Positions 18,199-28,022 of a stretch of DNA of 64,000 bases are shown in pieces. Both the position numbers and the translations under genes were made by a program. This stretch comes from UBA6049 sp965662345 (GTDB lineage: Bacteria; Bacteroidota; Bacteroidia; Flavobacteriales_G; Salibacteraceae). Position 1 is the stretch's first letter. Each line of letters begins with the position of its first letter. Under the pieces are notes generated by a model. That model did not search any database and was not told the DNA's origin. It worked only from the letters and a program-made list of their open reading frames with translations. The DNA is taken from positions 86,513 to 150,512 of the forward strand of contig CBFIHE010000004.1 of NCBI GenBank assembly GCA_965662345.1. Reading direction: 5' to 3'.

Positions 18199-21100
18199 TT
18201 AGTTGATCACCAACTGTCTACGTTCGTAAATACCTTCTGAATCAATGGATACGATATAATTTCCTGGAGCAAATCTGGAAATATCAAGGGTAGTGATTTC
18301 ACCCGCTGCTGATTGTCTTTGTTCCAATACTTGACCGAGCATAGACATTACTTTCATATCAAACACCCTATTGGAATAAGCGCTCAAATCAATATTTACC
18401 ATTGATTTGGCTGGGTTAGGATACAACCCAATTGCCGCACCAGCACTAGCATCATCTATACCACCACAAATTTCTACGTTAACATAAATAGGATTACGCT
18501 CAGAATAACAAGCGGGCTCTTCCAGTTTCCAATCATAGAAGAAGTAATAAAAACCAAGCGGATTAGAACCTGCAGAGCTACTTTTTACACTCACCAACCC
18601 GGGCGTATTATACGGATAAGATACACCAGAATTGTTTCTGTAAAGCTGTGCATTAGAGTTTCCATTTAAGCCCAATTGGTAATCGGTTCCGGGAGTTAAA
18701 CTGAAGTCAAGGTCAACTCTAACTTCCCCATCTGGTATGTTTACCGTTTTACTTTGAAGCACCGTACCCGTTGCATCGCGTAGTTCAATTGTTCTGTTGC
18801 CAGCAGCACCTGAATAAACCAGAACAGATTTAAGAGTAGCCTCACTAAGCACATCAAAAATCAGATATTGGTTCTGATTATTGAAAATAGCACCACCACC
18901 CATTGTGTTGTTGGGAGCACCGCCATACACGGGCACTTGTGTAATTTCTTCTTCAACGTAGAAAGTATCAGAAACCAAAATGGATGAAATATTCAACGTA
19001 TCTCCTGTGTTTACAACATTACCTCCAGTTTGGGCATCGTACCATTTTAAGGTACCTGAACCAACTGCATTTGAAACTAAGTCAAAGGTTAGCCCTTGAC
19101 ACACCATTGTATCTAGTGATGCTGGCCCTTGCGACAAGTTTACATTTAAGCTGGAAGTTTGAACCGTTGAATCTGATCCAAAGCTATTGGTAACCGTTAA
19201 TTTTACTGAATACACTCCATTTTGTGTGTAACGGTGAACTGGGTTTTGTAGCGTAGAAACAGAACCATCTCCAAAATCCCAAGACCAGCTAGCAGGTCCG
19301 TTGATTGATGCATCTGTAAAGGAATACTCTCCAGAACACGTATTCAAAGATGCCCATGAAAAGTCTGCCGTTGGTGGAGTATTTGGCAACAGACAAGACC
19401 AATTCATTTCAAAGCCAGGGTTATTCACACCAGCATCTGCAAAAAAGCGAAGGGTAATTGAACCTCCACTAGATGTGATAGTACCTGGATTTCCTGTGGT
19501 ATTGCAATATTTACCAATAAGCGGAGCCGCTGTGGAATTTCCGTCAAAAATCTCTAAATAGTCATAATCGCATGTAGATCCTGATCCTGCCTCAATGTCA
19601 AAAACAGGAAAATCAATTTCTACAGCAGAAGCACCAACTGGCGATATAGTTATTGTGCTTAATTCACCATCTCCGTAATTACTATTGGGGCCTCCTGAAT
19701 CGTATAGCTTACCGCTGCAAGCCGTTTGGGTAGCTGCAGTGCCAGAAATTGGCATAATAACGTTACAAGCTGCATTTGGACTTATGTAGATATAATCTTG
19801 AAGAACCAGTGTATCTGCACCGCAAACAGGCCCACCATCTGCAATTAATGTAACTGTAAAACTTCCTGTATCTGTGTACGTGTGAGTTGGACTTTGTTGT
19901 GTAGATGTTGTGCCATCACCAAAATCCCAACTAAATGTAGTTCCGTTAATGCTCAAGTTAGAAAAGTCAACCGTGTAAGGTACTGTGCACGATTCTGTTC
20001 CCGAGGCAACTAGGTCTGCATTTGTGAAAGGCACATATGCTCCACCTACGCCCACTGCATACCATGCCTCTGTTACGGCATCTACTTGCGGAGAGCAACC
20101 TCCGAATAAGTCAATTGCACTTTGGATGGCATAAAATCTTGCATCAGCATAATTGGAAGACGGACTTAAATAGGTTGTAAGGTTACGGAATGCAACGGCA
20201 CCAGCATCTGTAAATCCGATACCGTTTACGTTGTAGGCATTTCCTAAGTCATTGGTAGCTGCACCTCCATTAACCAACAAATAATACCAATAGTTAGACA
20301 CTCCGCTATTGGTGTGTACCCCATTGTTATCATTCCAAAATTGACCGTCATAGCAATCGGGATTTCCCTGTTGATTGGGGTTAGACATACTACGTATAAC
20401 CGTACCAATATCTTCTCCAATAAGCCAGTTAAAGTTAGATGGTCTTGCGAAGTGTTCAATAGACGCTCCAAAAATATCTGAAAACGATTCGTTTAACGCA
20501 CCCGATTCTCCTGCATAAATTAAGTCTGCAGAGAATGTGGTTAATCCGTGAGCAATTTCATGACCTGCAATATCCAAAGCAGTTAACGGAGTAATGCTTC
20601 CACCGTTCCCATCTCCGTATGTCATACGCTGACCATCCCAAAACGCATTTACGTTAGTTCCTAAACCAAAACCAACTAAATCTGCATGAACATAACTCCT
20701 CAAAGTAAACCCGCTACCATTAATGGAGTTTCTATTGTGCTCCTGTAACAGGTAGTCATACGTCATTTCTGCACCCCAATGTGCATCGGTGCCGTATTGA
20801 TTTAAGTTACTGTTTACATTATTCCAAAAGTTGTCTGAATCTGTAAAGTCAGTGGCATTCGCATAAGAAGTTCCTAGATTCAGATTCTTGGTAGTGATAC
20901 CGTTACCTCTGCCCGACTCCTGCAAGCGATAATTACCAGGCGATACACTGTCTGTAACAATAGCACGATTACCTGAATATACCGTTACTGCAGTGCCGTT
21001 GGCATCTGCTGTATGTATAAGGTTCTCCTTCAGTAGAATATCACCTGAAAGCGCATCAACAAATACCAAGCTTCTGCTCAATGGTTGTTGCGCGTAGATG

Positions 21101-21708
21101 TTGAATTTCCAAGCTAGCTTTGCTTTGTTCTCTTGTTTGGCTTCAGACCTTACGTAGACTAATTCTCCATGCGGAAAGTAGGTAGCTTGACCATTGCCCG
21201 TTTCTTCTTTGAGATGTTGTTCTTCTCCTGGTAATTCCCATTTGTAAGCTTGTGCACCAATAGAAGACAACGCTCTTTTTCTAGATGCTTCTTCCGTTAA
21301 AACAGGTATGGTTCCTTGAGGCTTAGAAAGCTCAAACTCACCATTTACCATGAATACCTTACCGTTCTTCAAATGGGCTTTGAAATCATCATGTTCAAAC
21401 GGAATACTATTGAATGTAATGGCATAATCAACATGCATTTGGCCAAGTTGATCTGTTTCTTCGCGCTCTGTTAGTAGGTTGAAACCAGGCTCCTGGGAAA
21501 GTGATTTAAACCATGCATTAATTTTAGATGCTGGAATTTCATTTTCTGGAGAAAACCGAATAAACTGGGGGAAGTTACTTTCCGGCTGCATGCGAACCAT
21601 TGTGGCTCCTGAATAGAGGTTGTGGGCTTCTTTACCTGTGTATACATCTTGGGCCTGTGCCGTAACAGCAAAACCTAATGCCATGAGGATACTGTATTTC
21701 ATCTTCAT
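18199..21708 (-). CDS. M4 (thermolysin-like) metallopeptidase with PKD, CUB and T9SS sorting domains
   Basis: 1169 aa. Signal peptide MKMKYSILMALGFAVTAQAQ, then an FTP/PepSY-type propeptide to about 225. The catalytic domain at about 235-565 has HEIAH (383-387) and the third zinc ligand in GALNESFSD (Glu 407). PKD domain 1 (FSWDFGDGTTSTQQSP) lies at about 570-650 and a CUB-like domain (CDYDYLEIFDG) at about 665-775. PKD domain 2 (WSWDFGDGSVSTLQNP) lies at about 790-865, followed by an Ig-like and a jelly-roll-like region. A T9SS type A domain starts at YPNPAKS near 1100. It is a secreted or surface-bound endopeptidase, matured by propeptide removal. A second ATG two codons on (21702) is equally possible as the start. 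No operon partners. Confidence 0.93.
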   Translation of the reverse strand: MKMKYSILMALGFAVTAQAQDVYTGKEAHNLYSGATMVRMQPESNFPQFIRFSPENEIPASKINAWFKSLSQEPGFNLLTEREETDQLGQMHVDYAITFNSIPFEHDDFKAHLKNGKVFMVNGEFELSKPQGTIPVLTEEASRKRALSSIGAQAYKWELPGEEQHLKEETGNGQATYFPHGELVYVRSEAKQENKAKLAWKFNIYAQQPLSRSLVFVDALSGDILLKENLIHTADANGTAVTVYSGNRAIVTDSVSPGNYRLQESGRGNGITTKNLNLGTSYANATDFTDSDNFWNNVNSNLNQYGTDAHWGAEMTYDYLLQEHNRNSINGSGFTLRSYVHADLVGFGLGTNVNAFWDGQRMTYGDGNGGSITPLTALDIAGHEIAHGLTTFSADLIYAGESGALNESFSDIFGASIEHFARPSNFNWLIGEDIGTVIRSMSNPNQQGNPDCYDGQFWNDNNGVHTNSGVSNYWYYLLVNGGAATNDLGNAYNVNGIGFTDAGAVAFRNLTTYLSPSSNYADARFYAIQSAIDLFGGCSPQVDAVTEAWYAVGVGGAYVPFTNADLVASGTESCTVPYTVDFSNLSINGTTFSWDFGDGTTSTQQSPTHTYTDTGSFTVTLIADGGPVCGADTLVLQDYIYISPNAACNVIMPISGTAATQTACSGKLYDSGGPNSNYGDGELSTITISPVGASAVEIDFPVFDIEAGSGSTCDYDYLEIFDGNSTAAPLIGKYCNTTGNPGTITSSGGSITLRFFADAGVNNPGFEMNWSCLLPNTPPTADFSWASLNTCSGEYSFTDASINGPASWSWDFGDGSVSTLQNPVHRYTQNGVYSVKLTVTNSFGSDSTVQTSSLNVNLSQGPASLDTMVCQGLTFDLVSNAVGSGTLKWYDAQTGGNVVNTGDTLNISSILVSDTFYVEEEITQVPVYGGAPNNTMGGGAIFNNQNQYLIFDVLSEATLKSVLVYSGAAGNRTIELRDATGTVLQSKTVNIPDGEVRVDLDFSLTPGTDYQLGLNGNSNAQLYRNNSGVSYPYNTPGLVSVKSSSAGSNPLGFYYFFYDWKLEEPACYSERNPIYVNVEICGGIDDASAGAAIGLYPNPAKSMVNIDLSAYSNRVFDMKVMSMLGQVLEQRQSAAGEITTLDISRFAPGNYIVSIDSEGIYERRQLVIN

Positions 21709-21816
21709 GAAACTGCTTTTCGTTTAGTTAATACTCGTTTGTTTGATAGGGAAACGGGAAAGTTACAAAACATTAAGCTCCTTTAACTTGCCTACAAAAA
21801 GCTAACACACAAAATG

Positions 21817-24240
21817 CTAGTAGGTTCCCACTTGAAACCTTATGGTGCAAAAGAACATGCGAGGGTCGGCAGGAATAAGACCTGGACCTGGATACCCCGT
21901 AGCTCTTCTCGTAAAGTAATTTGCATTGAGTAAATTGGTTACACCAGCTTCAACCGACCACTTTCCAAGTTTATACCCAGCAGTGACGTCTAATACAGAA
22001 TACTCAGGAATTTTGCCAGAAATGGCCGTTGAGGGTGGATTCTCTGTATTGTATGCATCTGTAAATTGTGCAGCTGTATATCCATACTGGAAGGAAGCTC
22101 GCCAATTCGCAAACCTCATTTGAATACCTGTTTTTATATTTATTGGAGGAACGAGTTCTACAAGGTTTCCCTCTACCAGTACATCATCAGACCGTACATA
22201 CTTTGCGTTCAATAAACCAGCATTAACAAATAGATTTATGGCGTTCTCTGAGTCTCTATTTACAAGCCACTTGTACATATTGAGCTCAGCAAAACCCTCA
22301 AATCCGAAAGACCGAGAGTCTCCAACATTGGTTCTGTATCGCTGCTCTAAAAAAGTTACTTGGTCTAAACGAGTAACAAAGCCTATTCGGTTGTCATATG
22401 CCAAATAATAGGCACTTAAATCAAAAAATAGAATCTCTGAAAAATTACCTCTTATACCTACATCTGCATTATATCCAAATTCATCACTTATATTCTCGTC
22501 TACCACTATGTTAGGGTTGTCTATCCGTATGTCGCTAAATGTTATGGCTCTATAGTTCTGCGAGATATTGGCATATAGCTCTACTCCTCCTTTAATTCGA
22601 TAACCAACACCAATACCAGCTAGGATGAAGGAACGTTCCAAGTTTCGCTCTTCTGGGAATGTTTCTTCTGCAATTACATCTCCAGCAAAATTGCGTGTTA
22701 CTTGTTTGTAGTATCCTTCTGCATCTGTTCGAATATACTCTGCCCTTAAACCTGGTGTAATGGTAAAGCGGTGCGATGGGCGAAACACATGCTCTGTGAA
22801 GAGCGCTACATTGGTACTTGGAAAGTCATAATCAGAACCTTCTGGATCTGCAGGATTAAGGAAGGCAAAATCTGGACCTGAACTATTATTCGCATCGCCC
22901 TGCGTACTTTCTGAATAACCTTGATACAGCCTAACGCCTACTAACGCATTCGCTGGTGTTCCCAAAAGTTTATAATTATGAAGCACCCTCGTTTCATTTC
23001 CAATATTCCTAAAGTTGCCTCGTATATAGGTTCTGTTTCCTCCCGCATCTTGCCTATTGATTCTACTCAAATCGCCAAGCGCCTCTCTAGACGCTATCAA
23101 GCCAAAAGTTCTTACATCTAAACGCGTATTTCTGCCTAAATCTCCAGCTAGGGTTAAACTAGCTACATTCCAGTTTACTCTGAACCAATTTCTAGCTCGT
23201 TTAGAAATCCCTGAATCCGTGTAAAACTCTACATCGGTTAAACCACCTGGTTGGTGAGCTAAGTAACGCATATGCGTGAAGCCACCTGAAAGTTTCCAGT
23301 TTTTAGTTAGAGAATATTCTAGTGTAATGTGCCCTGTATGTTGGTCTAATGAAGAGTTAGGTCGCCAGCCATCACTATGCTTGAACTGGTAAAATGCGCT
23401 AACTCCTACCTTACCCTTTTTGGCTTGAAAAGAATGAAAAGTGGTAAAAAGGCCATAGCTTCCTCCCGTAACGCTGCCTTCATAATTCCACCCAGCTTGG
23501 CGAGGTGGCTTTTTCAATACAAAATTTAACATCCCCCCAAACTGAGTACCGTATTGTAAACTTGCAGCACCACGAACCAATTCTATTCGCTCGAGTGCCT
23601 CTACAGGAGGTGTATAATAACTCTCAGGGTAACCCAATGCATCTGCAGCTACGTCATACCCATTCTGTCTTGTATTAAAATTAGATGTTCTATCTGGACT
23701 CAGACCTCTAGCTCCAACTCCTAATTGCACACCTGCTTGGTCACTCTCCCAAATATTAAGCCCAGGAACTTTGGCATATACCTGCCTTGCATTATTTGTG
23801 GCTTTGTTGGCGCTTATTTGCTCTGGAAGAATTACCTCATTCTTTTTTGCTGCATAAATTCCAACTCCATCAACAGCAGAAAGTCTGGCCATTCCCAACC
23901 CTGTGGATGTTCGCGCTCCTTCAATGTAAGCTGTTTTAAGATCTACACTTAGAGGTTGCAGTGCGATGTTGATTTCAAAAGATTCATTGGTTAATGGAAC
24001 AGTATCCAAAGAAACTTTATAACCAGGATAGTATGCTTGGAGGGTGTAATCACCTTGTTCTATTCCCTTGAAAGAGAACGTACCATCAGAACCTGAAAGA
24101 GCTTGCCAAGCTCCTGGGTTTAACACTAAAAGCACCTCAGAAACAGGGCTACCCGATACCTTTACCGTGCCACGGATTTCGCCCCCAATTGCTACTGCAC
24201 CTTTTGCAAGAAAAAAGGATATAATGAGGGATCTAATCAT
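21817..24240 (-). CDS. TonB-dependent outer-membrane receptor, FecA-like
   Basis: 807 aa. Signal peptide, a carboxypeptidase-regulatory-like beta-sandwich at about 20-100 (GEIRGTVKVSG), a plug domain at about 120-245 (RQVYAKVPGLNIWES; ERIELVRGAASLQYGTQFGG), then a 22-strand barrel ending in an aromatic residue region (FFCTIRFQVGTY). The plug layout resembles iron(III)-dicitrate/siderophore receptors rather than SusC. It is the last gene of the DUF4856 - imelysin - HTTM operon; its ATG lies 8 bases inside the HTTM gene. Imelysin partners imply uptake of iron or another metal. The ligand cannot be read from sequence. Confidence 0.9.
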   Translation of the reverse strand: MIRSLIISFFLAKGAVAIGGEIRGTVKVSGSPVSEVLLVLNPGAWQALSGSDGTFSFKGIEQGDYTLQAYYPGYKVSLDTVPLTNESFEINIALQPLSVDLKTAYIEGARTSTGLGMARLSAVDGVGIYAAKKNEVILPEQISANKATNNARQVYAKVPGLNIWESDQAGVQLGVGARGLSPDRTSNFNTRQNGYDVAADALGYPESYYTPPVEALERIELVRGAASLQYGTQFGGMLNFVLKKPPRQAGWNYEGSVTGGSYGLFTTFHSFQAKKGKVGVSAFYQFKHSDGWRPNSSLDQHTGHITLEYSLTKNWKLSGGFTHMRYLAHQPGGLTDVEFYTDSGISKRARNWFRVNWNVASLTLAGDLGRNTRLDVRTFGLIASREALGDLSRINRQDAGGNRTYIRGNFRNIGNETRVLHNYKLLGTPANALVGVRLYQGYSESTQGDANNSSGPDFAFLNPADPEGSDYDFPSTNVALFTEHVFRPSHRFTITPGLRAEYIRTDAEGYYKQVTRNFAGDVIAEETFPEERNLERSFILAGIGVGYRIKGGVELYANISQNYRAITFSDIRIDNPNIVVDENISDEFGYNADVGIRGNFSEILFFDLSAYYLAYDNRIGFVTRLDQVTFLEQRYRTNVGDSRSFGFEGFAELNMYKWLVNRDSENAINLFVNAGLLNAKYVRSDDVLVEGNLVELVPPINIKTGIQMRFANWRASFQYGYTAAQFTDAYNTENPPSTAISGKIPEYSVLDVTAGYKLGKWSVEAGVTNLLNANYFTRRATGYPGPGLIPADPRMFFCTIRFQVGTY

Positions 24241-25594
24241 TTTTTAACGGGTAAATCCACGATTTGGGCGCGAAAGAATCTTCTATTTCATTTAATTCCA
24301 AATATGGATCGAATAAAAGTTGACCTGGCCTGCCATTTAACGTTACCCAAGCCTCACAGCGAATGATTGGGTCTTCTAATCCTTGTTCTTGGTAAACGTC
24401 TTCTAAGTAGTGTGCAAACTGCAAAATCATATCGGGCTGAAAGCTCATTTGCTTTTCTTGATGCGCATTTAAAAACGCTCTATTATCTACTTCTCCTTCT
24501 TTACCCGTTTTACCTTCTTTTACAAAAAATCGCGCAGTACCAGCTTTTTCCACAAGCATTACCCGCCACCCAAAACGGTAAGCTTCTTCTGTCCAATACA
24601 TGTTACCAGGATACCAAACAAAGCGCCAAGGAAATACCAACTGAAAAACGACATAAGCCAAGAGAAACGTTAGGCCCGCAGACTTTAACTTACTTGGAAG
24701 GTTATTGCCAACCAACGCAGCCTTTACAGGAAATATACCTAGCGGTTTCTTTAGCGAGCTAATGATTCGTTCATGAAACTCTGGAGAAAAGTAAACCAAT
24801 ACAAGAATGCTCATTACCAGTGGGAAAACCCCTATTTGAAATAACCAGCCCGTTACACCATGAAAGAAAACAACAACCAAGTAAGCATATGGACGTGTTT
24901 TTCGAAAAAATAAAAAGAAAACGATAAACGTATCGAAAAGCATACCCGCCCAGCTGAAAACAAATGCCGTTAAAGGGTAATTAAAAAGTGAGCCAATTAC
25001 AGGCATATCTGAATTAGCAGGGAGCCAAATACGCAGGGGTAGCGCTTGAAAAAGCCAATCTCCATTCATTTTTGCCAACCCCGCATATAAATACACAAGT
25101 GCAATCTGACCTTGGATTAGTACTAATGGCCACCTTGGCACGTGTGTGGTTGGTGTTACCCTTCTGAAGTAAACATCTAATGAGAACGACCTATTAAGCG
25201 GCATAAATATGATGAGCGCGCTTATAAGACTAATGAAATAATAGTGGTTGAGATAGTAGGTTAAGTCAATGAGTTCAAAATAGGTGAAAAGCAAAAAGAA
25301 AAGTGCTGCTGCAAGGCGGTAGTACCAACCCAACATTATCCCTAGTGCTGCCAAAAATGCCATACTATGTAGGGTATACATAACCCATCCAGGCAAAGGC
25401 TCTACCCAGCCAAAGCCAAAATAGGTAAAGTGAAAATCGGGGTCAATAAAGTGGTCTTCAATCCACCCTAAGTACCAAAAGCGAAGTGTATTAAAGGCCA
25501 TCAACAAACCAAAAAGCACCCTAAACATTGTTAAGGGTGCATTAGAAACAGGAGCGTTAAGCCACTGCATACTTTTGGACAAAATACTTTTCAT
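24233..25594 (-). CDS. HTTM domain membrane protein (gamma-carboxylase-like)
   Basis: 453 aa with several membrane segments and a soluble C-terminal quarter. FRVLFGLLMAFNTLRFWYLG near residue 25 and the later YLYAGLAKMNGDWLFQALP are typical of HTTM proteins, which share the membrane domain of vitamin K-dependent gamma-carboxylase. No bacterial reaction is established for these operons. The start overlaps the imelysin stop (TAATG), and its end overlaps the receptor start by 8 bases. Translation is therefore probably coupled and the product needed in step with its neighbours. Confidence 0.85.
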   Translation of the reverse strand: MKSILSKSMQWLNAPVSNAPLTMFRVLFGLLMAFNTLRFWYLGWIEDHFIDPDFHFTYFGFGWVEPLPGWVMYTLHSMAFLAALGIMLGWYYRLAAALFFLLFTYFELIDLTYYLNHYYFISLISALIIFMPLNRSFSLDVYFRRVTPTTHVPRWPLVLIQGQIALVYLYAGLAKMNGDWLFQALPLRIWLPANSDMPVIGSLFNYPLTAFVFSWAGMLFDTFIVFFLFFRKTRPYAYLVVVFFHGVTGWLFQIGVFPLVMSILVLVYFSPEFHERIISSLKKPLGIFPVKAALVGNNLPSKLKSAGLTFLLAYVVFQLVFPWRFVWYPGNMYWTEEAYRFGWRVMLVEKAGTARFFVKEGKTGKEGEVDNRAFLNAHQEKQMSFQPDMILQFAHYLEDVYQEQGLEDPIIRCEAWVTLNGRPGQLLFDPYLELNEIEDSFAPKSWIYPLKND

Positions 25595-26697
25595 TAATCT
25601 CCGTCTCCGCTATCGTAGGTTATGATTAGACCTAGCCTTGAGGCCAATTCACTCTTAAAAAAGCGGGTGTGTCTAGAAAGCTCTGTGTATAACGTTTCTA
25701 CATCAGCAAGGTTGGTGAGAACCGTTTCATTCAACGGCTGATTGGGAAGTGCATCCTGAGCAGACAAAACAACATCCCACTGGGCTACCGTTTGCGTATA
25801 AACATCTTCACCACCCACTGTTGTCTTCAAATAATCATCAAATCCAATCGCAGTTGGATTTTCAGCCCGTAATGCACCAAAGTACATTACCTCAATATGG
25901 TTTAGATAGGCGGCAACAAGTTCTGTACTTATGCCACTGTAAAGCCCAGCTACTTGATTGGGCTCTGGACCTGTTTGCCCCGCTCTAGTACCTGCAGGAA
26001 TACCCACCATAAAGTTCTTAATGTGCTCGTAGCCCTTAAGCCATTCGTTATACATAACGGTGATACTGCTTGAAGAACCCGTTCCTGCGTCTTGTTTGAA
26101 AGCAGCACCGTAAGAGTTCCAGTCTGTTTTAAGCTCATTGCATCTCGCACTAAAATCTGTCACAATGGCTTGTAAATAGGAAATATAGTTGTCTTGCTTC
26201 AAAGAATCTTGAGCTCCTTGTGCAAACAGCAAGTATTCGATTCCGTAAAGTCCTCTTGTATCTCTGTCAAAATTATTGAGTGAATAATCTCCTGCATCAA
26301 TATACGCTTGCGTTTTAGCGACATTCGTAGGAAATGTGGCTACATTCTCTGCAAAAGATCCAAACAAAGTTTCGCCCGGACCAAAATTGAAACTGTGACA
26401 TTTCGCATAAGCCAATGCAGCAGATTTCCAGGCATCTCTCGCATTTTGCAAAGCCGATGCATCAGACGGATTAGCAACCACCTGTGATACAGCACTCTGC
26501 AACTCTTCTGCAGCAACGGTCAAGCTTTCTAAATTGGGAGAAACGATATTCTCCTCATAGTGTGTGAGCAGAGCTACTCTGTCGAACCCAGTATCTCCTA
26601 CCGTATTGGTTGATTCTTGTTCACAACTCAATAGGAAAAGCATTGCTCCCAAAGGAAGCAATGCTTTGTAAAAATGAATGAACTTTTTTGCTATCAT
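25594..26697 (-). CDS. Imelysin family lipoprotein
   Basis: 367 aa. The signal ends MLFLLSCEQEST, giving a lipid-anchored Cys at about residue 25. The body is helical, with two imelysin repeats. The first contains WKSAALAYAKCHSFNFGP and the conserved region RGLYGIEYLLF at about 148, where the GxHxxE metal-site pattern reads G-L-Y-G-I-E (Tyr for His). Imelysin-like proteins bind iron or act in iron uptake; peptidase activity is doubted. It lies between DUF4856 (12-base gap) and HTTM (1-base overlap). Confidence 0.88.
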   Translation of the reverse strand: MIAKKFIHFYKALLPLGAMLFLLSCEQESTNTVGDTGFDRVALLTHYEENIVSPNLESLTVAAEELQSAVSQVVANPSDASALQNARDAWKSAALAYAKCHSFNFGPGETLFGSFAENVATFPTNVAKTQAYIDAGDYSLNNFDRDTRGLYGIEYLLFAQGAQDSLKQDNYISYLQAIVTDFSARCNELKTDWNSYGAAFKQDAGTGSSSSITVMYNEWLKGYEHIKNFMVGIPAGTRAGQTGPEPNQVAGLYSGISTELVAAYLNHIEVMYFGALRAENPTAIGFDDYLKTTVGGEDVYTQTVAQWDVVLSAQDALPNQPLNETVLTNLADVETLYTELSRHTRFFKSELASRLGLIITYDSGDGD

Positions 26698-26709
26698 GAA
26701 ATGATGTGC

Positions 26710-27831
26710 TTAGCGTCCTTCTTCATTTACGTGGTTCTTCTTGAACCCTTCCATTTCTGCATTTGTAAAACCATACACTTGCTGTATTGTATTCAAGGCA
26801 TCTTGAATGCTCAGTAATTCGGTTGCTGGTGACTGCACCAATTTGTAAGAAGTTGGTGTTTCTCCAAAAGGCGCCAACATATCTTGCAGGGCTGCATTCG
26901 CTTGAACATCTGAAATAATTCTGTAGTTGGCAGGGGTTGCTAAAACACCACTCAAAAATCCAACACCTTCTCCATAAGCATGCATACCATCTTCAATTAC
27001 AGCATCAGAAGGATTGGTTTGCGAAAGATTATCAACCGTAGCATACAGGTAGTTGATTGTTGTAGCTGCTAAACTCTTTTCCCATTCCTTTATTAGATTT
27101 TGGAGTGCCAAAGCCTTTTGAGCATTGTACCGAGAACCAGCTTCTGCGTAAGCACGGGCTTCAATAAAATACTTCTTGATATTTAGGTACATCCCTCCAG
27201 ATGCTGGCGTTCTTCTTGCTGCATATTTTGCCTGAAATTTGTCTGGCATTGGACCCGACACATCTGTATTAGGGAAAAGAGGTGTAGTTCCAAACAAAGC
27301 AACTAGTCCGTCTACATCTGCAGCAGATAAGTTATCTCCTTTAGTATTGATAATTCGTTGTGCCTCGTTGTACAAGGTGGCGCCAAATAAACCTTTCTCA
27401 ACCAGTTGTACGCATTCCATTCCAGTTGGACTGAATACACGGTCTTCAAAGTGTCCACCATCATTATTAGGTGCAGTAGACCAGTCATATGTTCCTGCAG
27501 CACTAGCTGTGGCCAAAATAGGCAACTCATTATCCACTATTGAATGGTAAGATGGTACGGTTTTATTTTTGAGTTCAGTGCCATCCCATAATGATGTCAT
27601 AGATTGTAATGTGATTACATTGCCACCATCCGCTGCTTTTTGAGCGCTAGTAAAAGCTGCAAGAGCATCTGTTAATGCGATTTGCTCCGCTGCGTTAGAT
27701 GAAAAATCTTCGCTGATATACTCGGAAGGTATAGTAACAGGAGATTCTTGTGTGTTTTCATCATCATCTGAACAAGATGATAACAGGGTCATTGAGACCA
27801 ATCCTAGGAAAGCGATTTTGTGATACGTCAT
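26710..27831 (-). CDS. DUF4856 lipoprotein
   Basis: 373 aa, first gene of the operon. The signal peptide ends LLSSCSDDDENTQ. The residues after the Cys (Ser-Asp-Asp-Asp-Glu) match the lipoprotein export signal that sends Bacteroidota lipoproteins to the outer face of the outer membrane. The body is mostly helical. The family has no known activity but recurs next to imelysin and HTTM genes in Flavobacteriales. A surface metal- or ligand-capturing partner for the TonB receptor is a reasonable inference. Confidence 0.85.
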   Translation of the reverse strand: MTYHKIAFLGLVSMTLLSSCSDDDENTQESPVTIPSEYISEDFSSNAAEQIALTDALAAFTSAQKAADGGNVITLQSMTSLWDGTELKNKTVPSYHSIVDNELPILATASAAGTYDWSTAPNNDGGHFEDRVFSPTGMECVQLVEKGLFGATLYNEAQRIINTKGDNLSAADVDGLVALFGTTPLFPNTDVSGPMPDKFQAKYAARRTPASGGMYLNIKKYFIEARAYAEAGSRYNAQKALALQNLIKEWEKSLAATTINYLYATVDNLSQTNPSDAVIEDGMHAYGEGVGFLSGVLATPANYRIISDVQANAALQDMLAPFGETPTSYKLVQSPATELLSIQDALNTIQQVYGFTNAEMEGFKKNHVNEEGR

Positions 27832-27870
27832 GTTTAGCTTTTATTTTTAATGAGTCTAAATAAAACGTTA

Positions 27871-27901
27871 CAAACGTATTTCCGTACGCTTCGTTAAGCA
27901 A
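27871..27901 (-). promoter_or_regulatory. Promoter of the DUF4856-imelysin-HTTM-receptor operon
   Basis: Minus strand: TTG (27901-27899), 20-base spacer, TACGTTTG (27878-27871). Exact -7 match with near-ideal spacing, leader of about 35 bases. ACGTT/CGTAC-rich half sites crowd the spacer and leader and may bind a regulator. No classical Fur box is recognised. Confidence 0.6.
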
Positions 27902-27989
27902 TACCATCTTTTAGGTATTTTGGTTCAGCCTGTTGTATAACCCTACTGTTAAGCTTCTGTTTGCTTAAGATAAAACGCGACAAAGAATG

Positions 27990-27997
27990 TACTTTTG
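27990..27997 (+). promoter_or_regulatory. -7 element TACTTTTG of the TPR gene
   Basis: Exact TAnnTTTG match, about 25 bases before the ATG at 28023. It overlaps the alternative ATG at 27987, so translation from 27987 is unlikely. Confidence 0.5.
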
Positions 27998-28022
27998 TAT
28001 CGAGAATCAACCCCTTGAAACA

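Noticed and set aside
27871..27901. Fur box in front of the imelysin operon
   Set aside because: The region is rich in ACGTT/CGTAC motifs but I cannot fit a Fur-type inverted repeat; only the promoter is claimed.
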